From Ptiloglossa arizonensis (Eukaryota; Arthropoda; Insecta; Hymenoptera; Colletidae), in assembly GCF_051014685.1 (NCBI RefSeq), contig NW_027479710.1, forward strand, positions 1 through 64,000: a DNA stretch of 64,000 nt, in the 5' to 3' direction. The first letter of the stretch is position 1, and every line of letters starts with the position of its first letter. Below the pieces are notes generated by a model. It saw nothing but the letters and a program-made list of their open reading frames with translations, was not told the origin of the DNA and searched no databases. Positions 10,748 through 23,682 of the stretch are shown here, one piece after another. Position numbers and translations under genes: made by a program.

Positions 10748-12340
10748 CTGTAATCGGGCGAGTTTCTACTTTCTGATGCAACAGGAATTTTTGGGTTATG
10801 TCAATCCGTTCGCGAGATATGGGAGTTTGAATCCAAGAAATGGTTGTGAAGGAAACAAATTTCTCGCAATTCTGCTGCTCCAAACGCTTTACCAGAATGG
10901 CCTAGGGAAAAAATACACATACCGTTGTAATCGGGCGAGTTTCTACTTTCAGATGCAATAGGAATTTTTGGGTTAGGTCAATCCGTTCGCGAGATATGGG
11001 AGTTTGAAGCTAAGAAATGGTTGAGAAGGCAAAAAATTTTTCGCAATTCTGCTGCTCCAAACGCTTATCTAGAATGGCCTAGGGCAAAAATACACATACC
11101 GTTGTAATCGGGCGAGTTTCTACTTTCAGATGCAATAGGAATTTTTGGGATAGGTCAATCCGTTCGCGAGATATGGGAGTTTGAAGCCAAGAAATGGTTG
11201 AGAAGGCAAAAAATTTTTCGCAATTCTGCTGCTTCAAACGCTTAACCAGAATGGCCTAGGGAAAAAATACACATACCGTTGTAATCGGGCGAGTTTCTAC
11301 TTTCAGATGCAATAGGAATTTTTGGGTCAGGTCAATCCGTTCGCGAGATATGGGACTTTGAATCTAAGAAATGGTTGTCAAGACAACAAATTTTTCGCAC
11401 TTCTGCTGCTCCAATCGCTTAACCAGAATGGCCTAGGGGAAAAATACACATACCGTTGTAATCGGGCGAGTTTCTACTATCAAATGCAATAGGAATTTTT
11501 GGGTTAGGTCAATCCGTTCGCGAGATATGGGAGTTGGAAGCTAAGAAATGGTTGAGAAGAGAACAAATTGTTCGCAATTCTGCTGCTCCAAACGCTTAAC
11601 CAGAATGGACTAGGGAAAAAATACACATACCGTTGTAATCGGGCGAGTTTCTACTTTCAGATGCGATAGGAATTTTAGGGTTAGGTCAATCCGTTCGCGA
11701 GATATGGGAGTTTGAAGCCAAGAAATGGTTGAGAAGGCAAAAAATTTTTCGCAATTCTGCTGCTTCAAACGCTTAACCAGAATGGCCTAGGGAAAAACTA
11801 CACATACCGTTGTAATCGGGCGAGTTTCTACTTTCAGATGCGATAGGAATTTTAGGGTTAGGTCAATCCGTTCGCGAGATATGGGACTTTGAAGCTATGA
11901 AATGGTTGTCAAGACAACAAATTTTTCGCACTTCTGCTGCTCCAATCGCTTAACCAGAATGGCGTAGGGGAAAAATACACGTACCGTTGTAATCGGGCGA
12001 GTTTCTACTATCAAATGCAATAGGAATTTTTGGGTTAGGTCAATCCGTTCGCGAGATATGGGACTTTGAATCTAAGAAATGGTTGTCAAGACAACAAATT
12101 TTTCGCAATTCTGCTGCTCCAATCGCTTAACCAGAATGGCCTAGGGGAAAAATACACATACCGTTGTAATCGGGCGAGTTTCTACTTTCAGATGCAATAG
12201 GAATTTTTGGGTTAGGTCAATCCGTTCGCGAGATATGGGACTTTGAAGCTAAGAAATGGTTGTCAAGACAACAAATTTTTCGCACTTCTGCTGCTCCAAT
12301 CGCTTAACCAGAATGGCGTAGGGGAAAAATACACGTACCG
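10748..12340. repeat. 9-monomer tandem duplication, copy b (1593 bp)
   Basis: Second copy of 9155-10747. Reading both copies side by side I found only one difference, a single A to C near 11798 inside the A-tract. Either the duplication is very recent or the copies have been converted. The copy ends where ctactatcaa (about 12359) replaces the ctactttctg seen at 10766. Confidence 0.92.
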
Positions 12341-12563
12341 TTGTAATCGGGCGAGTTTCTACTATCAAATGCAATAGGAATTTTTGGGTTAGGTCAATCC
12401 ATTCGCGAGATATGGGAGTTTGAAGCTAAGAAATGGTTGAGGAGACAACAAATTTTTCGCACTTCCGCTGCTCCAAACGCTTAACCAGAATGGCCTAGGG
12501 AAAAAATACACATACCGTTGTAATCGGGCGAGTTTCTACTTTCAGATGCAATAGGAATTTTTG
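12341..12563. repeat. monomers linking L1 to L2
   Basis: Just over one monomer of ordinary satellite joining the end of the 9-monomer duplication to the start of L2. It carries the ccattcgcgag and ttgaggagac variants that also precede the L copies near 25303 and 27780. This suggests the same short leader accompanies each copy of the super-unit. Confidence 0.8.
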
Positions 12564-14592
12564 GGTTAGGTCAATCCATTCGCGAGATATGGGAGTTTGA
12601 AGCTAAGAAATGGTTGAGGAGACAACAAATTTTTCGCACTTCCGCTGCTCCAAACGCTTAACCAGAATGGCCTAGGGAAAAAATACACATACCGTTGTAA
12701 CCGGGCGAGTTTCTACTTTCAGACGCAACAGGAATTTTTGGGTTAGGTCAATCCGTTCGCGAGATATGGGAGTTTGAAGCCAAGAAATGGTTGAGAAGGC
12801 AAAAAATTTTTCGCAATTCTGCTGCTCCAAACGCTTAACCAGAATGGCCTAGGGAAAAAATGCACATACCGTTGTAATCGGGCGAGTTTCTACTTTCAGA
12901 TGCAATAGGAATTTTTGGGTTAGGTCAATCCGTTCGCGAGATATGGGTGTTTGAAGCCAAGAAATGGTAGAGAAGGCAAAAAATTTTTCACAATTCTGCT
13001 GCTCCAAACGTTTAACCAGAATGGCCTAGGGAAAAAATACACATACCGTTGTAATCGGGCGAGTTTCTACTTTCAGATGCAATAGGAATTTTTGGGTTAG
13101 GTCAATCCGTTCGCGAGATATGGGACTTTGAAGCTACGAAATGGTTGTCAAGACAACAAATTTTTCGCACTTCTGCTGCTCCAATCGCTTAACCAGAATG
13201 GCGTAGGGGAAAAATACACATACCGTTGTAATCGGGCGAGTTTCTACTTTCAGATGCAATAGGAATTTTTGGGTTAGGTCAATCCGTTCGCGAGATATGG
13301 GACTTTGAAGCTAAGAAATGGTTGTCAAGACAACAAATTTTTCGCACTTCTGCTGCTTCAAACGCTTAACCAGAATGGCCTAGGGAAAAAATACACATAC
13401 CGTTGTAATCGGGCGAGTTTCTACTTTCAGATGCGATAGGAATTTTAGGGTTAGGTCAATCCGTTCGCGAGATATGGGACTTTGAAGCTATGAAATGGTT
13501 GTCAAGACAACAAATTTTACGCACTTCTGCTGCTCCAATCGCTTAACCAGAATGGCGTAGGGGAAAAATACACGTACCGTTGTAAACGGGCGAGTTTCTA
13601 CTATCAAATGCAATAGGAATTTTTGGGTTAGGTCAATCCGTTCGCGAGATATGGGAGTTGGAAGCTAAGAAATTGTTGAGAAGAGAACAAATTGTTCACA
13701 TTTCTGCTGCTCCAAACGCTTAACCAGAAAGGACTAGGGAAAAAATACGCATACCGTTGTAATCGGGCGAGTTTCTGCTTTCTGATGCAACAGGAATTTT
13801 TGGGTTAGGTAAATCCGTTCGCGAGATATGGGAGTTTGAAGCCAAGAAATGGTTGATAAGGCAAAAAATTTTTCGCAATTCTGCTGCTCCAAACGCTTAA
13901 CCAGAATGGCCTAGGGAGAAAATACACGTACCGTTGTAATCGGGCGAGTTTCTACTTTCAGATGCAATAGGAATTTTTGGGTTAGGTCAATCTGTTCGCG
14001 AGATATGGGAGTTTGAAGCCAAGAAATGGTTGAGATGGAAAAAATTTTTCGCAATTTTGCTGCTCCAAACGCTTAACCAGAATATCCTAGGGAAAAAATA
14101 CACATACCGCTGTAATCGGGCGAGTTTCTACTTTCTGATGCAACAGGAATTTTTGGGATAGGTCAATCCGTTCGCGAGATATGGGAGTTTGAAGCCAAGA
14201 AATGGTTGAGAAGGCAAAAAATTTTTCGCAATTCTGCTGCTTCAAACGCTTAACCAGAATGGCCTAGGGAAAAAATACACATATCGATGTAATCGGGCGA
14301 GTTTCTACTTTCAGATGCGATAGGAATTTTAGGGTTAGGTCAATCCGTTCGCGAGATATGGGAGTTTGAAGCCAAGAAATGGTTGAGAAGGCAAAAAATT
14401 TTTCGCAATTCTGCTGCTTCAAAAGCTTAACCAGAATGGCCTAGGGGAAAAATACACAAACCGTTGTAATCGGGCGAGTTTCTACTTTCAGTTACAATAG
14501 GAATTTTTGGATTAGGTCAATCCGTTCGCGAGATATGGGAGTTTGAAGCCAAGAAATGGTTGAGAAGGCAAAAAATTTTTCGCAATTCTGCT

Positions 14593-16539
14593 GCTTCAAA
14601 CGCTTAACCAGAATGGCCTAGGGAAAAAATACACATACGGTTGTAATCGGGCGAGTTTCTACTTTCAGATGCAATAGGAATTTTTGGGTTAGGTCAATCC
14701 GTTCGCGAGATATGGGAGTTGGAAGCTAAGAAATGGTTGAGAAGAGAACAAATTGTTCGCAATTCTGCTGCTTCAAACGCTTAACCAGAATGGACTAGGG
14801 AAAAAATACACGTACCGTTGTAATCGGGCGAGTTTCTACTTTCAGATGCAATAGGAATTTTTGGGTTGGGTCAATCCGTTCGCGAGATATGGGAGTTGGA
14901 AGCTAAGAAATGGTTGAGAAGAGAACAAATTTTTCGCAATTCTGCTGCTCCAAACGCTTAAGCAGAATGGCCAAGGGAAAAAATACGCATACCGTTGTAA
15001 TCGGGCGAGTTTCTACTATCAAATGCAATAGGAATTTTTGGGTTAGGTCAATCCGTTCGCGAGATATGGGAGTTGGAAGCTAAGAAATGGTTGAGAAGAG
15101 AACAAATTGTTCGCAATTCCGCTGCTCCAAACGCTTAACCAGAATGGACTAGGGAAAAAATACGCATACCGTTGTAATCGGGCGAGCTTCTGCTTTATGA
15201 TGCAACAGGAATTTTTGGGTTAGGTAAATCCGTTCGCGAGATATGGGAGTTTGAAGCCAAGAAATGGTTGATAAGGCAAAAAATTTTTCGCAATTCTGCT
15301 GCTCCAAACGCTTAACCAGAATGGCCTAGGGAAAAAATACACGTACCGTTGTAATCGGGCGAGTTTCTACTTTCAGATGCAATAGGAATTTTTGGGTTAG
15401 GTCAATCCGTTCGCGAGATATGGGAGTTGGAAGCTAAGAAATGGTTGAGAAGAGAACAAATTTTTCGCAATTCTGCTGCTCCAAACGCTTAAGCAGAATG
15501 GCCAAGGGAAAAAATACGCATACCCTTGTAATCGGGCGAGTTTCTACTTTCAGTTACAATAGGAATTTTTGGGTTAGGTTAATCCGTTCGCGAGATATGG
15601 GACTTTAAATCTAAGAAATGGTTGACAAGACAACACATTTTTCGCACTTCTGCTGCTCCAGTCGCTTAACCAGAATGGCCTAGGGGAAAAATACACATAC
15701 CGTTGTAACCGGGCGAGTTTCTACTTTCAGACGCAACAGGAATATTTGGGTTAGGTCAATCCGTTCGCGAGATATGGGAGTTGGAAGCCAAGAAATGGTT
15801 GAGAAGGCAAAAAATTTTTCGCAATTCTGCTGTTCCAAACGCTTAACCAGAATGGCCTAGGGGAAAAATACACGTACCGTTGTAATCGGGCGAGTTTCTA
15901 CTTTCAAATGCCATAGGAATGTTTGGGTTAGGTCAATCCGTTCGCGAGATATGGGACTTTGAAGCTAAGAAATGGTTGTCAAGACAACAAATTTTTCGCA
16001 CTTCTGCTGCTCCAATCGCTTAACAAGAATGGCGTAGGGGAAAAATACACGTACCGTTGTAATCGGGCGAGTTTCTACTATCAAATGCAATAGGAATTTT
16101 TGGGTTAGGTCAATCCGTTCGCGAGATATGGGAGTTGGAAGCTAAGAAATGGTTGAGAAGAGAACAAATTGTTCGCAATTCTGCTGCTCCAAACGCTTAA
16201 CCAGAATGGACTAGGGAAAAAATACGCATACCGTTGTAATCGGGAGAGTTTCTGCTTTCTGATGCAACAGGAATTTTTGGGTTAGGTAAATCCGTTCGCG
16301 AGATATGGGAGTTTGAAGCCAAGAAATGGTTGATAAGGCAAAAAATTTTTCGCAATTCTGCTGCTCCAAACGCTTAACCAGAATGGCCTAGGGAAAAAAT
16401 ACACGTACCGTTGTAATCGGGCGAGTTTCTACTTTCAGATGCAATAGGAATTTTTGGGTTAGGTCAATCCGTTCGCGAGATATGGGAGTTGGAAGCTAAG
16501 AAATGGTTGAGAAGAGAACAAATTTTTCGCAATTCTGCT
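14593..16539. repeat. 11-monomer HOR unit in L2, copy a
   Basis: L2 counterpart of the unit at 2030-3976 (+12563). It carries the gagcttctgc marker near 15184 and the gggagagttt marker near 16244. Its presence here shows the 11-monomer duplication was already in place before the 12.6-kb duplication. Confidence 0.85.
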
Positions 16540-18486
16540 GCTTCAAACGCTTAACCAGAATGGCCTAGGGAAAAAATACACATACCGTTGTAATCGGGCG
16601 AGTTTCTACTTTCAGATGCAATAGGAATTTTTGGGTTAGGTCAATCCGTTCGCGAGATATGGGAGTTGGAAGCTAAGAAATGGTTGAGAAGAGAACAAAT
16701 TGTTCGCAATTCTGCTGCTTCAAACGCTTTACCAGAATGGACTAGGGAAAAAATACACGTACCGTTGTAATCGGGCGAGTTTCTACTTTCAGATGCAATA
16801 GGAATTTTTGGGTTGGGTCAATCCGTTCGCGAGATATGGGAGTTGGAAGCTAAGAAATGGTTGAGAAGAGAACAAATTTTTCGCAATTCTGCTGCTCCAA
16901 ACGCTTAAGCAGAATGGCCAAGGGAAAAAATACGCATACCGTTGTAATCGGGCGAGTTTCTACTATCAAATGCAATAGGAATTTTTGGGTTAGGTGAATC
17001 CGTTCGCGAGATATGGGAGTTGGAAGCTAAGAAATGGTTGAGAAGAGAACAAATTGTTCGCAATTCTGCTGCTCCAAACGCTTAACCAGAATGGACTAGG
17101 GAAAAAATACGCATACCGTTGTAATCGGGCGAGCTTCTGCTTTATGATGCAACAGGAATTTTTGGGTTAGGTAAATCCGTTCGCGAGATATGGGAGTTTG
17201 AAGCCAAGAAATGGTTGATAAGGCAAAAAATTTTTCGCAATTCTGCTGCTCCAAACGCTTAACCAGAATGGCCTAGGGAAAAAATACACGTACCGTTGTA
17301 ATCGGGCGAGTTTCTACTTTCAGATGCAATAGGAATTTTTGGGTTAGGTCAATCCGTTCGCGAGATATGGGAGTTGGAAGCTAAGAAATGGTTGAGAAGA
17401 GAACAAATTTTTCGCAATTCTGCTGCTCCAAACGCTTAAGCAGAATGGCCAAGGGAAAAAATACGCATACCCTTGTAATCGGGCGAGTTTCTACTTTCAG
17501 TTACAATAGGAATTTTTGGGTTAGGTTAATCCGTTCGCGAGATATGGGACTTTAAATCTAAGAAATGGTTGACAAGACAACACATTTTTCGCACTTCTGC
17601 TGCTCCAGTCGCTTAACCAGAATGGCCTAGGGGAAAAATACACATACCGTTGTAACCGGGCGAGTTTCTACTTTCAGACGCAACAGGAATATTTGGGTTA
17701 GGTCAATCCGTTCGCGAGATATGGGAGTTGGAAGCCAAGAAATGGTTGAGAAGGCAAAAAATTTTTCGCAATTCTGCTGTTTCAAACGCTTAACCAGAAT
17801 GGCCTAGGGGAAAAATACACGTACCGTTGTAATCGGGCGAGTTTCTACTTTCAAATGCCATAGGAATGTTTGGGTTAGGTCAATCCGTTCGCGAGATATG
17901 GGACTTTGAAGCTAAGAAATGGTTGTCAAGACAACAAATTTTTCGCACTTCTGCTGCTCCAATCGCTTAACAAGAATGGCGTAGGGGAAAAATACACGTA
18001 CCGTTGTAATCGGGCGAGTTTCTACTATCAAATGCAATAGGAATTTTTGGGTTAGGTCAATCCGTTCGCGAGATATGGGAGTTGGAAGCTAAGAAATGGT
18101 TGAGAAGAGAACAAATTGTTCGCAATTCTGCTGCTCCAAACGCTTAACCAGAATGGACTAGGGAAAAAATACGCATACCGTTGTAATCGGGAGAGTTTCT
18201 GCTTTCTGATGCAACAGGAATTTTTGGGTTAGGTAAATCCGTTCGCGAGATATGGGAGTTTGAAGCCAAGAAATGGTTGATAAGGCAAAAAATTTTTCGC
18301 AATTCTGCTGCTCCAAACGCTTAACCAGAATGGCCTAGGGAAAAAATACACGTACCGTTGTAATCGGGCGAGTTTCTACTTTCAGATGCAATAGGAATTT
18401 TTGGGTTAGGTCAATCCGTTCGCGAGATATGGGAGTTGGAAGCTAAGAAATGGTTGAGAAGAGAACAAATTTTTCGCAATTCTGCT
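16540..18486. repeat. 11-monomer HOR unit in L2, copy b
   Basis: L2 counterpart of 3977-5923, directly following copy a at +1947 bp. It keeps the L1 copy-b differences: gtttcaaacg near 17779 and ggtgaatcc near 16994. Copy b was therefore inherited as a unit rather than re-homogenised with copy a. Confidence 0.85.
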
Positions 18487-19853
18487 GCTCCAAACGCTTA
18501 AGCAGAGTGGCCAAGGGAAAAAATACGCATACCCTTGTAATCGGGCGAGTTTCTACTTTCAGTTACAATAGGAATGTTTGGGTTAGGTCAATCCGTTCGC
18601 GAGATATGGGACTTTGAAGCTAAGAAATGGTTGTCAAGACAACAAATTTTTCGCACTTCTGCTGCTCCAATCGCTTAACCAGAATGGCGTAGGGGAAAAA
18701 TACACGTACCGTTGTAATCGGGCGAGTTTCTACTATCAAATGCAATAGGAATTTTTGGGTTAGGTCAATCCATTCGCGAGATATGGGAGTTTGAAGCTAA
18801 GAAATGGTTGAGGAGACAACAAATTTTTCGCAATTCTGCTGCTCCAAACGCTTAACCAGAATGGCCTAGGGAAAAAATACACATACCGTTGTAACCGGGC
18901 GAGTTTCTACTTTCAGACGCAACAGGAATTTTTGGGTTAGGTCAATCCGTTCGCGAGATATGGGAGTTTGAAGCCAAGAAATGGTTGAGAAGGCAAAAAA
19001 TTTTTCGCAATTCTGCTGCTCCAGACGCTTAACCAGAATGGCCTAGGGAGAAAATACACGTACCGTTGTAATCGGGCGAGTTTCTACTTTCAGATGCAAT
19101 AGGAATTTTTGGGTTAGGTCAATCCGTTCGCGAGATATGGGAGTTTGAAGCCAAGAAATGTTTGAGATGGAAAAAATTTTTCGCAATTCTGCTGCTCCAA
19201 ACGCTTAACCAGAATATCCTAGGGAAAAAATACACATACCGCTGTAATCGGGCGAGATTCTACTTTCTGATGCAACAGGAATTTTTGGGTTATGTCAATC
19301 CGTTCGCGAGATATGGGAGTTTGAATCCAAGAAATGGTTGTGAAGGAAACAAATTTCTCGCAATTCTGCTGCTCCAAACGCTTAACCAGAATGGCCTAGG
19401 GAAAAAATACACATACCGTTGTAATCGGGCGAGTTTCTACTTTCAGATGCAATAGGAATTTTTGGGTTAGGTCAATCCGTTCGCGAGATATGGGAGTTTG
19501 AAGCTAAGAAATGGTTGAGAAGGCAAAAAATTTTTCGCAATTCTGCTGCTCCAAACGCTTAACCAAAATGGCCTAGGGCAAAAATACACATACCGTTGTA
19601 ATCGGGCGAGTTTCTACTTTCAGATGCAATAGGAATTTTTGGGTTAGGTAAATCCGTTCGCGAGATATGGGAGTTTGAAGCCAAGGAATGGTTGATAAGG
19701 CAAAAAATTTTTCGCAATTCTGCTGCTCCAGACGCTTAACCAGAATGGCCTAGGGAGAAAATACACGTACCGTTGTAATCGGGCGAGTTTCTACTTTCAG
19801 ATGCAATAGGAATTTTTGGGTTAGGTCAATCCGTTCGCGAGATATGGGAGTTT

Positions 19854-20206
19854 GAAGCCAAGAAATGTTTGAGATGGAAAAAATTTTTCGCAATTCTGCT
19901 GCTCCAAACGCTTAACCAGAATATCCTAGGGAAAAAATACACATACCGCTGTAATCGGGCGAGTTTCTACTTTCTGATGCAACAGGAATTTTTGGGTTAT
20001 GTCAATCCGTTCGCGAGATATGGGAGTTTGAATCCAAGAAATGGTTGTGAAGGAAACAAATTTCTCGCAATTCTGCTGCTCCAAACGCTTAACCAGAATG
20101 GCCTAGGGAAAAAATACACATACCGTTGTAATCGGGCGAGTTTCTACTTTCAGATGCAATAGGAATTTTTGGGTTAGGTCAATCCGTTCGCGAGATATGG
20201 GAGTTT
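19854..20206. repeat. two-monomer indel between L1 and L2 (353 bp)
   Basis: One 176-bp and one 177-bp monomer present in L2 and absent from L1 (after 7290). They repeat the pair at about 19147-19499 and carry the same gtttgagatgg and tgtgaaggaaac variants. The same pair stands before the cttatc variant monomer near 9066-9470 of L1. Loss from L1 by in-register unequal exchange is therefore as likely as gain in L2. Confidence 0.8.
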
Positions 20207-22620
20207 GAGGCTAAGAAATGGTTGAGAAGGCAAAAAATTTTTCGCAATTCTGCTGCTCCAAACGCTTATCCAGAATGGCCTAGGGCAAAAATACACATAC
20301 CGTTGTAATCGGGCGAGTTTCTACTTTCAGATGCAATAGGAATTTTTGGGATAGGTCAATCCGTTCGCGAGATATGGGAGTTTGAAGCCAAGAAATGGTT
20401 GAGAAGGCAAAAAATTTTTCGCAATTCTGCTGCTTCAAACGCTTAACCAGAATGGCCTAGGGAAAAAATACACACACCGTTGTAATCGGGCGAGTTTCTA
20501 CTTTCAGATGCGATAGGAATTTTAGGGTTAGGTCAATCCGTTCGCGAGATATGGGAGTTTGAAGCCAAGAAATGGTTGAGAAGGCAAAAAATTTTTCGCA
20601 ATTCTGCTGCTTCAAAAGCTTAACCAGAAAGGCCTAGGGACAAAATACACAAACCGTTGTAATCGGGCGAGTTTCTACTTTCAGTTACAATAGGAATTTT
20701 TGGGTTAGGTCAATCCGTTCGCGAGATATGGGAGTTTGAAGCCAAGAAATGGTTGAGAAGGCAAAAAATTTTTCGCAATTCTGCTGCTTCAAACGCTTAA
20801 CCAGAATGGCCTAGGGAAAAAATACACATACCGTTGTAATCGGGCGAGTTTCTACTTTCAGATGCAATAGGAATTTTTGGGTTAGGTCAATCCGTTCGCG
20901 AGATATGGGACTTTGAATCTAAGAAATGGTTGTCAAGACAACAAATTTTTCGCACTTCTGCTGCTCCAATCGCTTAACCAGAATGGCCTAGGGGAAAAAT
21001 ACACATACCGTTGTAATCGGGCGAGTTTCTACTATCAAATGCAATAGGAATTTTTGGGTTAGGTCAATCCGTTCGCGAGATATGGGAGTTGGAAGCTAAG
21101 AAATGGTTGAGAAGAGAACAAATTGTTCGCAATTCTGCAGCTCTAAACGCTTAACCAGAATGGACTAGGGAAAAAATACACATACCGTTGTAATCGGGCG
21201 AGTTTCTACTTTCAGATGCGATAGGAATTTTAGGGTTAGGTCAATCCGTTCGCGAGATATGGGAGTTTGAAGCCAAGAAATGGTTGAGAAGGCAAAAAAT
21301 TTTTCGCAATTCTGCTGCTTCAAACGCTTAACCAGAATGGCCTAGGGAAAAAATACACATACCGTTGTAATCGGGCGAGTTTCTACTTTCAGATGCGATA
21401 GGAATTTTAGGGTTAGGTCAATCCGTTCGCGAGATATGGGACTTTGAAGCTAAGAAATGGTTGTCAAGACAACAAATTTTTCGCACTTCTGCTGCTCCAA
21501 TCGCTTAACCAGAATGGCGTAGGGGAAAAATACACATACCGTTGTAATCGGGAGAGTTTCTACTTTCAGATGCAATAGGAATTTTTGGGTTAGGTCAATC
21601 CGTTCGCGAGATATGGGAGTTTGAAGCTAAGAAATGGTTGAGAAGGCAAAAAATTTTTCGCAATTCTGCTGCTCCAACCGCTTAACCAGAATGGCCTAGG
21701 GCAAAAATACACATACCGTTGTAATCGGGCGAGTTTCTACTTTCAGATTCAATCGGAATTTTTGGGTTAGGTAAATCCGTTCGCGAGATATGGGAGTTTG
21801 AAGCCAAGGAATGGTTGATAAGGCAAAAAATTTTTCGCAATTCTGCTGCTCCAAACGCTTAACCAGAATGGCCTAGGGAGAAAATACACGTACCGTTGTA
21901 ATCGGGCGAGTTTTTACTTTCAGATGCAATAGGAATTTTTGGGTTAGGTCAATCCGTTCGCGAGATATGGGAGTTTGAAGCCAAGAAATGTTTGAGATGG
22001 AAAAAATTTTTCGCAATTCTGCTGCTCCAAACGCTTAACCAGAATATCCTAGGGGAAAAATACACATACCGCTGTAATCGGGCGAGTTTCTACTTTCTGA
22101 TGCAACAGGAATTTTTGGGTTATGTCAATCCGTTCGCGAGATATGGGAGTTTGAATCCAAGAAATGGTTGTGAAGGAAACAAATTTCTCGCAATTCTGCC
22201 GCTCCAAACGCTTAACCAGAATGGCCTAGGGAAAAAATACACATACCGTTGTAATCGGGCGAGTTTCTACTTTCAGATGCAATAGGAATTTTTGGGTTAG
22301 GTCAATCCGTTCGCGAGATATGGGAGTTTGAAGCTAAGAAATGGTTGAGAAGGCAAAAAATTTTTCGCAATTCTGCTGCTCCAAACGCTTATCCAGAATG
22401 GCCTAGGGCAAAAATACACATACCGTTGTAATCGGGCGAGTTTCTACTTTCAGATGCAATAGGAATTTTTGGGATAGGTCAATCCGTTCGCGAGATATGG
22501 GAGTTTGAAGCCAAGAAATGGTTGAGAAGGCAAAAAATTTTTCGCAATTCTGCTGCTTCAAACGCTTAACCAGAATGGCCTAGGGAAAAAATACACATAC
22601 CGTTGTAATCGGGCGAGTTT

Positions 22621-23682
22621 CTACTATCAAATGCAATAGGAATTTTTGGGTTAGGTCAATCCGTTCGCGAGATATGGGACTTTGAATCTAAGAAATGGTT
22701 GTCAAGACAACAAATTTTTCGCAATTCTGCTGCTCCAATCGCTTAACCAGAATGGCCTAGGGGAAAAATACACATACCGTTGTAATCGGGCGAGTTTCTA
22801 CTTTCAGATGCAATAGGAATTTTTGGGTTAGGTCAATCCGTTCGCGAGATATGGGAGTTTGAAGCTAAGAAATGGTTGAGGAGACAACAAATTTTTCGCA
22901 CTTCCGCTGCTCCAAACGCTTAACCAGAATGGCCTAGGGAAAAAATACACATACCGTTGTAATCGGGCGAGTTTCTACTTTCAGATGCAATAGGAATTTT
23001 TGGGTTAGGTCAATCCATTCGCGAGATATGGGAGTTTGAAGCTAAGAAATGGTTGAGGAGACAACAAATTTTTCGCACTTCCGCTGCTCCAAACGCTTAA
23101 CCAGAATGGCCTAGGGAAAAAATACACATACCGTTGTAACCGGGCGAGTTTCTACTTTCAGACGCAACAGGAATTTTTGGGTTAGGTCAATCCGTTCGCG
23201 AGATATGGGAGTTTGAAGCCAAGAAATGGTTGAGAAGGCAAAAAATTTTTCGCAATTCTGCTGCTCCAAACGCTTAACCAGAATGGCCTAGGGAAAAAAT
23301 GCACATACCGTTGTAATCGGGCGAGTTTCTACTTTCAGATGCAATAGGAATTTTTGGGTTAGGTCAATCCGTTCGCGAGATATGGGAGTTTGAAGCCAAG
23401 AAATGGTAGAGAAGGCAAAAAATTTTTCGCAATTCTGCTGCTCCAAACGCTTATCCAGAATGGCCTAGGGCAAAAATACACATACCGTTGTAATCGGGCG
23501 AGTTTCTACTTTCAGATGCAATAGGAATTTTTGGGATAGGTCAATCCGTTCGCGAGATATGGGAGTTTGAAGCCAAGAAATGGTTGAGAAGGCAAAAAAT
23601 TTTTCGCAATTCTGCTGCTTCAAACGCTTAACCAGAATGGCCTAGGGAAAAAATACACATACCGTTGTAATCGGGCGAGTTT
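22621..23682. repeat. U unit 1, 6 monomers (1062 bp)
   Basis: The unit runs from one ctactatcaa marker (22621) to the next (23683), exactly 6 x 177 bp. It lacks one monomer present in unit 2, the gactttgaagctaagaaatgg / gcgtagggg type. Confidence 0.85.

Larger units (their letters stand above)
12564..22620. repeat. super-unit copy L2 (homologous to 1-9703)
   Basis: Near-identical copy of L1, about 10 kb long. It differs by an extra 353 bp (two monomers, 19854-20206), by one locally different monomer near 21080-21170, and by scattered single-base changes such as cgctttaccag near 16727 against cgcttaaccag in L1. In the differing monomer L2 carries the agagaacaaattgtt class and a gcagctctaaacg variant, where L1 has a 176-bp gagatgg monomer. 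Local gene conversion would explain this and the +1 offset change. Confidence 0.88.
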
